64,000 bases of DNA from Mycobacterium simiae (GTDB taxonomy: Bacteria > Actinomycetota > Actinomycetes > Mycobacteriales > Mycobacteriaceae): assembly GCF_010727605.1 (NCBI RefSeq), contig NZ_AP022568.1, positions 3,658,001 to 3,722,000 on the forward strand. Reading direction: 5' to 3'. The notes beneath the pieces are model-generated. The model saw only the letters and a list, made by a program, of their open reading frames with translations, made no database searches and was not told where the DNA came from. Positions 36,963 to 45,762 of the stretch are shown piece after piece. How positions within the stretch are numbered: the stretch's first letter is position 1; each line of letters opens with the position of its first letter. The position numbers and the translations under genes were made by a program.

Positions 36963-38582
36963 ATGAGACCACTGCCGCAGCTCACCCCGTGGAATCAGTG
37001 GTTCTGGACGTCGGGCCAGGACGGCAAGCTACGCATCCAGCGCTGCACCGAATGCGATACATATGTGCACCCTCCGGTGCCGATTTGTCCGTCGTGCCGG
37101 TCCACGGCGTCTGGAGTCCAAGTGGTCTCGGGCCAGGGGACCGTGGTGGGCTATACCGTTAACGAGCATCAGTGGCTGCCCGGATTCGAGCCGCCCTACG
37201 CCATCGCCGTGGTCGCCGTCGACGAGTGCGCCGAGGTACGTCTGACAACTAACATCGTCGGCTGCCTGACCGAGGAAGTGCATGTCGGGCAGCGGGTTAC
37301 GGTGTGTTTCGAAAACGTCGACGACGTGTGGATCCCCTTGTTCAAGCCCACGGGCGCTACCGACGAGCGTGACCTACTCGGCCCTCCTTCCCCTCCCGCG
37401 CCGCGGGTGGCGCTCGCGGCGAAGCGATTCGAGCACCGATCCGTGATATCAGGCGTCGGCCGATCCGCAAGCGGGCGTCGCCTGATGGTCGATCCGCTGT
37501 CGCTCGCCGTCGACGCCTGCTTGGCTGCGGTCTCCGACGCGGGTTTGGAACTTGCTGACATTGACGGTCTTTCGACATATCCCGGCCCGGTGGGCATGGG
37601 TATGAGTGAAGGAGGGGTCGCCGCGGTCGAAGAGGCGCTGCGACTGCAGCCAACGTGGATTAACGGCGGCATGGAGCTGCCCGGTCAGGGCGGTGCGATC
37701 ATCGCGGCGATGATGGCGGTGGCTTGCGGTCTGTGCCGACACGTCCTGTGCTTCCGCACCGTCTGGGAGTCGACGTTTGCCGCACTTCGCCTCCACGGCG
37801 GGGGCGGACGGGTTACGGGGCAACAGCAGTGGTCGCTGCCTTTCGGCGCGGCGTCGGCGGCCAACTGGATCGGCGTGAACGCCAACCAGTATCTACATCG
37901 ATACCGTGCGGATCGGGAACTCTTCGGCATGATCGCGGTGAATGCGCGACGCAATGCGGCGCTCAACCCGCTGGCCATCTACCGCGAGCCCATGACAATG
38001 GACGACTACTTCGCCGCGCGGCCTATCACGTCACCATTCGGACTGTACGACTGCGACGTTCCTTGTGACGGTGCGATCGCCGTCGTGGTCTCCGATGCTT
38101 CCGTTGCGGGTGACTTGCCACGCCCGCCGGTGCGCTGCGAGGCGGTCGGAACGCAGGTCGCCGAACGTATTTCGTGGGATCAGGGCACCCTGACGCACGA
38201 ACCTCAAGTCATCGGTCAGGCCGCGCATTTGTGGAGTCGCACTGATCTTCGCCCCAAGGACGTCGATCTCGCGCTGCTGTATGACGGTTTCACGTTCAAC
38301 TGCGTGTCGTGGCTCGAGGCGCTGGGGTTCTGCGAATTCGGTGAGGCTCAGCCGTGGTTGGACGGCGGTCGGCGCATCGCACTGGACGGCGAGCTGCCGT
38401 TGAACACCCACGGCGGTCAGCTGTCCGAGGGCCGTCTACACGGATTCGGGTTCGTCTACGAGGCGGTCTTGCAATTGCGCGACCAAGCCGGTAGCCGTCA
38501 GGTCAAGGACGCACACACCGCTGTCGTAAGTACCGGCGGCGGCGTCCCATCCGGCGTCATGCTGCTCCAGCGCGCGACCTGA
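36963..38582 (+). CDS. DUF35 (zinc ribbon/OB-fold) fused to an Ltp2-like thiolase-fold protein; probable side-chain aldolase
   Basis: The 539-aa fusion starts at ATG 36963. Residues 1-140 are a DUF35 domain: a rubredoxin-like zinc ribbon with Cys28, Cys31, Cys42 and Cys45 (CTEC, CPSC) and an OB-fold (GQGTVVGYTVNEHQWLPGFEPPYAIAVV). Residues about 160-539 are a thiolase fold of the non-cysteine type, with DLALLYDGFTFNCVSWLE, LNTHGGQLSEGRLHGFG and STGGGVPSG; the usual catalytic cysteines are missing. In steroid side-chain breakdown, Ltp2-type retro-aldolases of this class need a separate DUF35 protein; here both are in one chain. It converges with the alcohol dehydrogenase gene, 10 bp away. Confidence 0.85.
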   Translation: MRPLPQLTPWNQWFWTSGQDGKLRIQRCTECDTYVHPPVPICPSCRSTASGVQVVSGQGTVVGYTVNEHQWLPGFEPPYAIAVVAVDECAEVRLTTNIVGCLTEEVHVGQRVTVCFENVDDVWIPLFKPTGATDERDLLGPPSPPAPRVALAAKRFEHRSVISGVGRSASGRRLMVDPLSLAVDACLAAVSDAGLELADIDGLSTYPGPVGMGMSEGGVAAVEEALRLQPTWINGGMELPGQGGAIIAAMMAVACGLCRHVLCFRTVWESTFAALRLHGGGGRVTGQQQWSLPFGAASAANWIGVNANQYLHRYRADRELFGMIAVNARRNAALNPLAIYREPMTMDDYFAARPITSPFGLYDCDVPCDGAIAVVVSDASVAGDLPRPPVRCEAVGTQVAERISWDQGTLTHEPQVIGQAAHLWSRTDLRPKDVDLALLYDGFTFNCVSWLEALGFCEFGEAQPWLDGGRRIALDGELPLNTHGGQLSEGRLHGFGFVYEAVLQLRDQAGSRQVKDAHTAVVSTGGGVPSGVMLLQRAT

Positions 38583-38592
38583 GGCCATAACG

Positions 38593-39756
38593 TCATTCAA
38601 ACGCGATGACGCTGCGGATGTTCTTGCCGGCGCGAAGGTCTTTCATCGCCTCGTTGATGTCGTCGAGTTTGTATTTCTGGGTGACCAGCTCGTCGAGCTT
38701 GATCAGGCCCGCTTCGTACATCGACAGCAGTTTCGGCATGGCTTCGCGCGGGTTCATCTCGCCGTAGAGCACGCCCTTGAGCGTCTTGCAGGAACTCACC
38801 ATGTCCGCGAGGAGCATCGGCACCATCATCTCGGTGAGCTTCGCCATTCCCGTCACCACGCAGGTTCCGCCCTTGCGCAACAACATCATTGCCGTGAATA
38901 TCATGTCGACCGGCACTACGCCGGGGGTGAGGACAACCCGGTCGGCCATCACGCCCCAGGTGATTTCCTTAACCGTTTCTAATGCCGCACCGGCGTCCGC
39001 AGCAGTGTGGGTGGCTCCGAACGTCGGCGCCATCTCACGTTTGAACTCGTTGGGGTCGACGGCGATGATGTGCCTGGCGCCGGAGACCTTGGCTCCCTGC
39101 ACGGCGTTCATGCCGATGCCGCCGACTCCTATCACGACAACGGTGTCGCCCGCTTGGGTTCCGGCGGCGACCGATCCTGACCCGAATCCCGTTGTTACCC
39201 CGCATGACACGAGAGAGGCGGCCGCTAAGGGGATCCAGTCGTGCACCTTGACCAGCGAGCGCTCGGATGCGACCACGTATTCGGAGAACGTGCCCACCTG
39301 CATCATCGCCATGAGGTCCTCGTCTCCGAGGTGGCGACGCCTGGTGCCGTCGGTGGTCATCGCCTTGCTGTAGATGTCGGCTCCCACGTCGCACAGGTAG
39401 GTGTAGCCGGTGGCGCACCAGCGGCAGCTGCCGCAGGCGGGCAAAAAGGAGATAGCCACGTGATCGCCGGGTTTCAGCGTCGTCACCTCAGGACCGACCG
39501 CCTCGACGACACCGGCGCCCTCGTGGCCACCCAGCATCGGAAACCATTCGGGCACGGGAACGCCGGACGCCCGCATCATGTCTTCCATCTCGGCGGTCGG
39601 TACGCTGTCACCGGTGTAGAAGTGCTCGTCGGAGTGACACACTCCGGCGTAGGCCATCTTCACCAGCACTTCGCCCGCATGCGGTGGATCGAGTTCGACG
39701 TCGGTGACCTCCCAGTCCATACCGACACCGCGCAACACTGCTGCCTTTGACTTCAT
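38593..39756 (-). CDS. NDMA-dependent (mycofactocin-class) zinc alcohol dehydrogenase
   Basis: The start is ATG 39754-39756 (MKSKAAVLRG) with GAAAGAA upstream; a TTG 6 bp earlier is possible. The 387-aa MDR alcohol dehydrogenase has catalytic zinc ligands in AGVCHSDEH, GGHEGAGVV and a later Cys, the structural zinc loop CGSCRWCATGYTYLC, and Rossmann VIGVGGIGMNAVQGA. The insert and overall sequence fit the NDMA-dependent alcohol dehydrogenase family, whose bound NAD is recycled by mycofactocin. It is encoded 21 bp after the aldehyde dehydrogenase gene. Confidence 0.88.
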   Translation of the reverse strand: MKSKAAVLRGVGMDWEVTDVELDPPHAGEVLVKMAYAGVCHSDEHFYTGDSVPTAEMEDMMRASGVPVPEWFPMLGGHEGAGVVEAVGPEVTTLKPGDHVAISFLPACGSCRWCATGYTYLCDVGADIYSKAMTTDGTRRRHLGDEDLMAMMQVGTFSEYVVASERSLVKVHDWIPLAAASLVSCGVTTGFGSGSVAAGTQAGDTVVVIGVGGIGMNAVQGAKVSGARHIIAVDPNEFKREMAPTFGATHTAADAGAALETVKEITWGVMADRVVLTPGVVPVDMIFTAMMLLRKGGTCVVTGMAKLTEMMVPMLLADMVSSCKTLKGVLYGEMNPREAMPKLLSMYEAGLIKLDELVTQKYKLDDINEAMKDLRAGKNIRSVIAFE

Positions 39757-39777
39757 TGTCAATTCTTTCGTTGGGAA

Positions 39778-41250
39778 TTACGACGCCGGCCAGCCGACAG
39801 TCTTTGTCTCGGTGAAGATCTCGAGCCCCTCGATGCCGCACTGGCGACCGACACCGGACTGCTTGTAGCCGCCGAAGGGCGCGTCAGCGCCGTACCAAAG
39901 GCCGCCGTTGATGCCCAGGGTGCCGGTTCTGATCCGACGTGCGACGGCTTTGGCGCGATCCAGGTCGCTGGCGAAAACCACGCCGGACAGGCCGTAAATC
40001 GATTCGTTCGCGATTCGCACAGCGTCGTCGTCACCGTCGAATCCGATGACGGACAGCACCGGTCCGAAAATCTCCTCCTGCGCGATGGTCATCTTGTTGT
40101 CGACATTGGCAAATACCGTTGGCTCCACGTAATAGCCCTTCGGCAGATGCTTGGGCACCCGGCCGCCGGTGACCAGCCGGGCGCCTTCCTGCTTGCCCTT
40201 TTCGATGTAGCCGAGCACCCGGTCGTGCTGCTTCTTGGAAACCAATGGACCCTGCAGCACAGATGGATCCGTCGGGTCCCCGTATTTGGTGTTCTCCATC
40301 GCGGTCTTGACGATTTCGACCGCTTCCTCGTAGCGCGAGTTGGGCACCAGTAGGCGGGTGGGCATCGCGCAGCCCTGCCCGGCGTGCATGCAGATGAACG
40401 CGCTGCCGCCGACCGCACCGCCGATGTCTTTCTCCTCGTCGAGAACCAGGTACACCGACTTACCGCCGAGTTCGAGGAAGGTGGGTTTGACGGTTTCGGC
40501 AGCGGCGGCCATGATGCGTCTGCCGGTGGCCGTCGAGCCGGTGAACGCCACCATGTCAACCAGCGGCGACGTCGAAATCACCTCGCCCACAAGATGGTCG
40601 GCCGACGGGACGATGTTGATGACGCCGGGCGGAATATCAGTGTGCTCGGCAATGATGCGGCCGATCCTGGTGGCGTTCCACGGCGTGTCCGGGGCCGGCT
40701 TGAGCACGCATGTGTTGCCCATTGCCAGGATCGGGCCGATCTTGTTGAGGATGATCTCGAAAGGAAAGTTCCATGGGGTGATGACCCCGACGACGCCGAT
40801 TGGCTCCTTCCACACTTCGCGCGTCGTTAGGTTGCCCATGCCAAACGCGTCCTTGTCGGGAAGCGACCGCTTCCAGGCGAATTCGCTGATCATGTCCGCG
40901 GGCCAGGTGAGGGCTTCACGGAGGGGCACGTCGAGCTGCGGTCCATAGGTGGAAAGCACGGGACAGCCGACCTCCGCGACGAGCTCGCTGCGCAGCTCCT
41001 CACGTTCGGCTTCCAGCGCCGCCTGCAGCTGCCGGAGGCTGGCGGCCCGCGCCTCGCCATCACGCGACCACGTGGTGTTGTCGAACGCATGCCGCGCGGC
41101 GGCGATCGCGCGCTCCAGGTCGGCACGGGTTCCGTCGGCAGTCACACCCAGGGTTTCCTCGGTCGCCGGGTTGATGTTCTCGAACTGCCGTCCGGTCTCG
41201 GACTCGACGAGCTTGCCGTCGATCAGCATTCGCGATTCATGGTTCACCAT
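39778..41250 (-). CDS. Aldehyde dehydrogenase family protein
   Basis: The 490-aa NAD(P)-dependent aldehyde dehydrogenase has VITPWNFPFEI (catalytic Asn), FTGSTATGRRIM (cofactor), LELGGKS (general base Glu) and the nucleophile Cys294 in GQGCAMPTR. It probably oxidises the aldehyde made by the adjacent alcohol dehydrogenase. Its start overlaps the end of the SDR gene by 7 bp, so these genes form one operon with the amidohydrolase. Confidence 0.95.
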   Translation of the reverse strand: MVNHESRMLIDGKLVESETGRQFENINPATEETLGVTADGTRADLERAIAAARHAFDNTTWSRDGEARAASLRQLQAALEAEREELRSELVAEVGCPVLSTYGPQLDVPLREALTWPADMISEFAWKRSLPDKDAFGMGNLTTREVWKEPIGVVGVITPWNFPFEIILNKIGPILAMGNTCVLKPAPDTPWNATRIGRIIAEHTDIPPGVINIVPSADHLVGEVISTSPLVDMVAFTGSTATGRRIMAAAAETVKPTFLELGGKSVYLVLDEEKDIGGAVGGSAFICMHAGQGCAMPTRLLVPNSRYEEAVEIVKTAMENTKYGDPTDPSVLQGPLVSKKQHDRVLGYIEKGKQEGARLVTGGRVPKHLPKGYYVEPTVFANVDNKMTIAQEEIFGPVLSVIGFDGDDDAVRIANESIYGLSGVVFASDLDRAKAVARRIRTGTLGINGGLWYGADAPFGGYKQSGVGRQCGIEGLEIFTETKTVGWPAS

Positions 41251-42038
41251 TGACGAAGCTCCTTTACCGCGTCGGAGGCGCGCGGCGCCAAGGTCAGGTA
41301 GGGGATGAAACTGCTATTTCCACAGCGGATAACGGAATTGACGACCTCGGTCAGGTGCTCGGCGTCGACCAGACCGCCCACCATGTACTTGTTGTCCATC
41401 CAAAACCGGATGGCAGACTCAAGAGCGTCGGGATCCCAGCTCTTGTTGAACTCCGTCTGAGCGTCGCCCTTACCGCCGAGGCTGTCGCCCACGGCGAGGC
41501 GGGTGAAGCCGATTTCCGGATGCTCGATGCGCCAGGCCTCGACGAGTTTGTCCAACGCACCCTTGGTCACCGCGTAGGCGCCGAGCAGCGGCCAGGGGGT
41601 CGTGTAGGACGCACTGAGCGAGGACAGGTAAACGGCCGAACCTGCCGAAGCGGCCAGGTGCGGTGCGGCGGCCGCCGTCACCAGAGAGGCTCCGGTGACG
41701 TTGGTGGCGAACAACTGTGCCCATTGTTCCGCGGTCACATCGTGTAGTGGCGCGAGCACGCCCATACCGGTCGTGTACACCAAGGCGTCGAGACCGCCGA
41801 GCGCCCCGACGACTTCCGATACCGCCCGCTGGCAGTCGTCGGTGACTGTGACATCACAGGCCACGGCGACCGCGTCGTTGCCGGCATCCTTGGCCGCGCC
41901 GACCAGCCTCTCGTATCGACGGGCCAGCAGCGCGACGTGGGCACCTCGCTGGGCCAGCCCTATGCCGATGCATCGTCCAAGACCGGCGGAGGCGCCGACG
42001 ACGGCGACCCGCAGTGGGCGGTTTCCGTTGTCAGACAT
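41244..42038 (-). CDS. Short-chain dehydrogenase/reductase
   Basis: The 264-aa classical-like SDR has the glycine motif VVGASAGLGRCIG at 13-25, ACDVT, a TTGMG variant of the NNAG motif, catalytic Ser in LSSLSASYTT and YAVTK. The substrate is unknown. It overlaps the amidohydrolase stop by 8 bp and the aldehyde dehydrogenase start by 7 bp. Confidence 0.92.
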   Translation of the reverse strand: MSDNGNRPLRVAVVGASAGLGRCIGIGLAQRGAHVALLARRYERLVGAAKDAGNDAVAVACDVTVTDDCQRAVSEVVGALGGLDALVYTTGMGVLAPLHDVTAEQWAQLFATNVTGASLVTAAAAPHLAASAGSAVYLSSLSASYTTPWPLLGAYAVTKGALDKLVEAWRIEHPEIGFTRLAVGDSLGGKGDAQTEFNKSWDPDALESAIRFWMDNKYMVGGLVDAEHLTEVVNSVIRCGNSSFIPYLTLAPRASDAVKELRQW

Positions 42039-43311
42039 CGAGCTTGGTGCTCATAGCGCCGAGGGTTGCACCTGCGGTGCGTTCGAACCGGCCATGGTCG
42101 AAGCTACGGATCTCGACGTCGTGGTCACCGGCTTCGGCGCGCAGGGCGCCGACCGTGCATCGTTCCCGGGTGCGGTGCTGGAACGGGTCGAATGAATACC
42201 AACGGCATGCGTTCTCATACGTGATCTTGTTGACTTCGTCGTCGGGGAGGTCGACCATTACCAGCGCCAGCTCCTCGGCTGACGCGGGCCATGACGAGTC
42301 GGAGTGCGGGTAGTCGCACTCCCAGGCAATGTTGTCGATGCCGATGTCATGGCGCAGCTTGACGCCGATCGGGTCGGCGATGAAGCAGGTCAGGAAGCGC
42401 TCACGGAACACCTCGCTGGGCAGTTTGTTTCCGAAGTCCTGGCCGGTCCACAGGTGATGCATTTCGTAGGTTCGGTCGAGTCGGTCGACGAAATACGGGA
42501 TCCAGCCGGTGCCGCCCTCGGAAAGTGCGAAGCGGACGTCGGGAAACTCTTTGATGACGCGGGACCACAATAGGTCGGCGGCCGCCGAGCAGACGTTCAT
42601 CGGCTGCAGGGTGATCATGACGTCGATGGGCGCGTTGTCCGCGGTCATGGTGATCTTGCCGGAGGAGCCCAGGTGGACCGAGAGCACCGTGTCGGTGTCC
42701 GACAGCGCCCGCCACATGGGATCCCAATACTCGTCGTGGAAGCTCGGGAAGCCGAGCGTTGCGGGGTTCTCGGTGAAGGTGACCGAGTGGCAGCCTTTAT
42801 CGGCGTTGCGGCGGATCTCTTTGGCGCACAATTCCGGATCCCACAACACAGGCAGCCCCATGGGCAGGAACCGCCCTGGATACGAGCCGCACCAGTCCTC
42901 GATGTGCCAGTCGTTGTACGCCTGGGTGACGGCGAGGGCGAGATCCTTATCGGCGTGGGTGGCGAACAGCCGGCCGGCGAAGCCCGGGAAAGACGGGAAA
43001 CACATCGATCCCAGCACACCGCCCGCGTCCATGTCTTTGATCCGCTCATGGATGTCGTAGCACCCCGGGCGCATTTCGTCGAAGGCGGTCGGCTCGACGC
43101 CATATTCCTCGCGTGGGCGACCCGCCACAGCGTTCAGGCCGATGTTGGGAATGATGGCATCGTTGAACGTCCATACCTCCGAGCCATCGGGTTGGCGGAT
43201 GACCCGGGGCGCCGCGTCCGCGTACTTGCTTGGAAGCCTGCCGTCGAACAGGTTCGGCGGCTCCACCAAGTGGTCGTCGACGCTCACCAAGATCATGTCT
43301 TCGGGCTGCAT
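42031..43311 (-). CDS. Amidohydrolase-family (ACMSD-like) protein
   Basis: The 426-aa TIM-barrel metal hydrolase/decarboxylase has an N-terminal DDHLVEPP (HxH variant of this branch), VTFTENPATLGFPSFHDEYWDPMWRAL, VHLGSSG and the C-terminal metal Asp in WECDYPHSDSSWP. Proteins of this type act as decarboxylases or C-C/C-N hydrolases in ring and isoprenoid catabolism; the reaction here is open. It is first in the four-gene minus-strand operon and has a palindrome 68 bp upstream. Confidence 0.9.
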   Translation of the reverse strand: MQPEDMILVSVDDHLVEPPNLFDGRLPSKYADAAPRVIRQPDGSEVWTFNDAIIPNIGLNAVAGRPREEYGVEPTAFDEMRPGCYDIHERIKDMDAGGVLGSMCFPSFPGFAGRLFATHADKDLALAVTQAYNDWHIEDWCGSYPGRFLPMGLPVLWDPELCAKEIRRNADKGCHSVTFTENPATLGFPSFHDEYWDPMWRALSDTDTVLSVHLGSSGKITMTADNAPIDVMITLQPMNVCSAAADLLWSRVIKEFPDVRFALSEGGTGWIPYFVDRLDRTYEMHHLWTGQDFGNKLPSEVFRERFLTCFIADPIGVKLRHDIGIDNIAWECDYPHSDSSWPASAEELALVMVDLPDDEVNKITYENACRWYSFDPFQHRTRERCTVGALRAEAGDHDVEIRSFDHGRFERTAGATLGAMSTKLDV

Positions 43312-43378
43312 GGCTCTCCTTGCGCACAGAGGTTGAGAACGAGGCTATCAGCGAAGTAGAGGAACTATTTCGATTTCT

Positions 43379-43394
43379 GGAAATATGCATTTCC
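43379..43394. promoter_or_regulatory. Operator-like palindrome before the amidohydrolase operon
   Basis: GGAAAT and ATTTCC flank ATGC in the 121-bp gap between the TetR gene and the amidohydrolase gene. It is a natural candidate for the TetR product encoded just upstream. Confidence 0.5.
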
Positions 43395-43432
43395 ATACCC
43401 GCGGCAAGGTCTGCGTGAGTTTGCTTCAACGT

Positions 43433-44065
43433 TCAGCGCCGCGGCATGGTATGAGGCTCGATGGCAAAAGAGAGCAGGAGTCGGTCGAGGATCTTGGCGG
43501 CCCGACGACGCGCCCGATGCGGGTTCGCGGAGTGCGCGACCAGAAGCGAGGCCTCCTCGAGCGCGGCGACAAGCATGTGCGTCAGCTCGCCGACGGGTTG
43601 ATCGTCGATGATGCCGTCGGCGATCGCTTCGCGGACCACCTCGTTGATGAGGGCGATGCTGTTGCCTTCCTGGATTTCACGCAGGGTCTGCCAGCCCAGT
43701 ACCACCGGTCCGTCGACGAGTATCACTCGCTGCACCGCAGGTTCCTGTGCGGCTTCGAGAAATCCGTGCAATCCGCGCGTGAGTCGTTCCCAGGCGTCCG
43801 CGCCGGGCGGGGGAGCGGCGATGGACCGGAGGGTCAGATCGTTCTCGACATCTTCGAATACGGCTCGAAACAGCTCGGCCTTGTCCTTGAAGTGGTGATA
43901 GAAGGCGCCGCGGGTCCCGACGCCCGACCTTGTCACGATGTCACTGATGCTGGTGTTGAAGAACCCGTGTTCAACGAACAGCGCGCGACCCGCGTCGATC
44001 AGGTCCCGACGGGTCTGCTCGCCCCGGGCGCGTCTATCCTCGTCCGCCCCGCCACGCTTCGCCAT
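43433..44065 (-). CDS. TetR/AcrR-family transcriptional regulator
   Basis: The 210-aa protein has an N-terminal TetR helix-turn-helix at about 15-62 (RRDLIDAGRALFVEHGFFNTSISDIV, then GVGTRGAFYHHFKDKAELF) and a C-terminal ligand domain (VQRVILVDGPVVLGWQTLREIQ) typical of a large actinobacterial subgroup. It lies upstream of the amidohydrolase-SDR-ALDH-ADH genes on the same strand and probably represses them. It is the only classical regulator in the accessory region. Confidence 0.93.
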   Translation of the reverse strand: MAKRGGADEDRRARGEQTRRDLIDAGRALFVEHGFFNTSISDIVTRSGVGTRGAFYHHFKDKAELFRAVFEDVENDLTLRSIAAPPPGADAWERLTRGLHGFLEAAQEPAVQRVILVDGPVVLGWQTLREIQEGNSIALINEVVREAIADGIIDDQPVGELTHMLVAALEEASLLVAHSANPHRARRRAAKILDRLLLSFAIEPHTMPRR

Positions 44066-44119
44066 GCCGACGATCGTAGCAACCTTCAGCGTGAATGTTG
44101 AGCGTCGGGCCGAACTGTC

Positions 44120-44478
44120 TCAGCGCACGATCCCGCGAACGGTCATGAGACCTAGTTCGGCGTGGGACTTGAACCCCGGGGGAGCGTCACAGATGGCGGG
44201 GATCGAGTTCACCGGTTCCATCGCCGTCCAGGCGTAGCCGATGTAGCCGGGCTTCGCGTGCTGGCGAGCACGCCGATCGGCGCTACCCCGACGAGCTCGC
44301 CCGCGTCCTTGCCGACCTTTTCCGGACGATTGCAGAGCACTCCGACGACTTCGTAGAGGGGGTTGTGTGCGAAGTGACGCAGCGCCAGCGTGCCGACATT
44401 GCCCATGCCCCACTGGATCACGCGATATTTCTTGTCGACAGCCGGCACGATCGATTCCAGTGGTGCTGCGAGCGTCAT
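44120..44478 (-). pseudogene. Internally deleted 2,4-diaminopentanoate-dehydrogenase-like gene
   Basis: From ATG 44478 (with GGAG upstream) the frame encodes the normal N-terminus of this family: KKYRVIQWGMGNVGTLALRHF, YEVVGVLCNRPEKVGKDAGEL. It then loses homology near residue 75. Another frame to the stop at 44120 encodes the normal C-terminus (WTAMEPVNSIPAICDAPPGF). About 250 internal residues are missing and the ends are out of frame. The junction is near 44240-44260. Confidence 0.85.
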
Positions 44479-44616
44479 TGCGTCTCCTTCGGGTGGCCCC
44501 TTCGAAAGCTACACCCCCGAGAGGGCAGATATGACGGTTGCGAAAACCACAATTTCCGGCTTGCTGGATGGGGATACGCTTCGGCCTAGACAACCTTCAT
44601 CCGGTATGTTGCGGCT

Positions 44617-45762
44617 ATGCCAGACGACGACGTTCGCGCATACGGGTCGGTCGCTCCCCTGAAAGTCGGCCTGCTGAATGACTATCCGACCACCGGGGAC
44701 ACCGACAATGACAGCCTCGACGCACTGCGCCTGGTGATGGACGAAGCGGTGTCGTCCGGGCTGGTCGATCGACCGATCGAACTCTGCATGCGCAACGTGG
44801 TCGGCTTGCCCAACGGTACCTACGCCGCGGTGGAGAGGGCCTTCGACGAGCTGGTGGCCGATGGCTGCCTGGCCATCTACGGTCCGTGGGTCTCGGACAA
44901 TGTCGTGCCGCTACGTTCCCACGTCGAGGCCACCGCTCGCGTTCCGATCGTCACCCTGTCGGGGTCGGAGGGTGCGCTGGGCGAGTGGTGCTTCGCGCTG
45001 AACAACGGCTCGATGCCGGAGGAGCCGGTGATGCTCGCCGCGGTGATGATCGGGGATGGCCGCTCGCGGATCGCCATCGCCTACGAGGCGTCGTTGATCG
45101 GCAAGGAGTATCTCGCATTCGCCCAACGGGCCTACGACGCCGTGGGACTGAAAATCGTTGGCACCGTGGCTATTCCCCAGGTGGAGGCCGACAAGGCGGA
45201 GGCGGTCGCTGCGTTGCGCGCAGCCGCTCCCGACGCTGTAGTGCACGTCGGATTCGGGCACGGCCTGTGGGGGTTTACCGACGCGCTGCTGGCGGCGGGC
45301 TGGGACCCCCCGCGGTACACGACGACGGCCTTCGAAATGGCGCACATCAACAGCGAATGGCGGCGTCAGCTGTCCGGCTGGATTGGTCTGGACAGCTACG
45401 ACGAGCGCAACACCGTCGGTCAGGCCTTCCTGGACCGCTTCGAGGCCAGATACGGTCGTCGGCCCGCACACTCCATGCCTGGGCTGTCGCACGACGCGGC
45501 CACCGTGATCGTGCGCGGCCTCGCGGCCGCGCGCCCGCTGACGGGAGAAGGTGTGAAGAACGGGATGGAGCAGGTCAAGCTCGTTCCCTCGGCCAGCGGT
45601 GCTCCCGGGACATTCTTGCGGTTCGGCCGGTTCATCCGGCAGGGCTGGATGGGCTCGGACTATCTGGTTGCCCGCAGGGTGCTGGCCGACGGTAGCGCAC
45701 ACGTCTTCCACGCGGCGCCAAGTGACCATATTGCCCGCGCGGTCGCGCGCGCCTCACGCTAG
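44617..45762 (+). CDS. Leu/Ile/Val-binding-protein-like periplasmic-binding fold protein without signal peptide
   Basis: The 381-aa type I periplasmic-binding fold (PLKVGLLNDYPTTGDTDNDSLDALRLVMDEA, AIYGPWVSDNVVPL, VPIVTLSGSEGALGEWCF, AIAYEASLIGKEYLAFAQRAYDAVG) resembles Leu-type ABC transporter binding proteins. The N-terminus MPDDDVRAYGSVAPLKV has no hydrophobic signal and no lipobox, and no permease or ATPase gene is nearby, so it may be a cytosolic ligand-binding or enzyme-associated protein. It converges with the next gene, overlapping it by 9 bp. Confidence 0.85.
   Translation: MPDDDVRAYGSVAPLKVGLLNDYPTTGDTDNDSLDALRLVMDEAVSSGLVDRPIELCMRNVVGLPNGTYAAVERAFDELVADGCLAIYGPWVSDNVVPLRSHVEATARVPIVTLSGSEGALGEWCFALNNGSMPEEPVMLAAVMIGDGRSRIAIAYEASLIGKEYLAFAQRAYDAVGLKIVGTVAIPQVEADKAEAVAALRAAAPDAVVHVGFGHGLWGFTDALLAAGWDPPRYTTTAFEMAHINSEWRRQLSGWIGLDSYDERNTVGQAFLDRFEARYGRRPAHSMPGLSHDAATVIVRGLAAARPLTGEGVKNGMEQVKLVPSASGAPGTFLRFGRFIRQGWMGSDYLVARRVLADGSAHVFHAAPSDHIARAVARASR

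Noticed and set aside
38593..43311. Reading the SDR, ALDH, ADH and amidohydrolase as a plus-strand operon
   Set aside because: Long plus-strand frames exist here, but all conserved motifs, overlaps and ribosome binding sites are on the minus strand.
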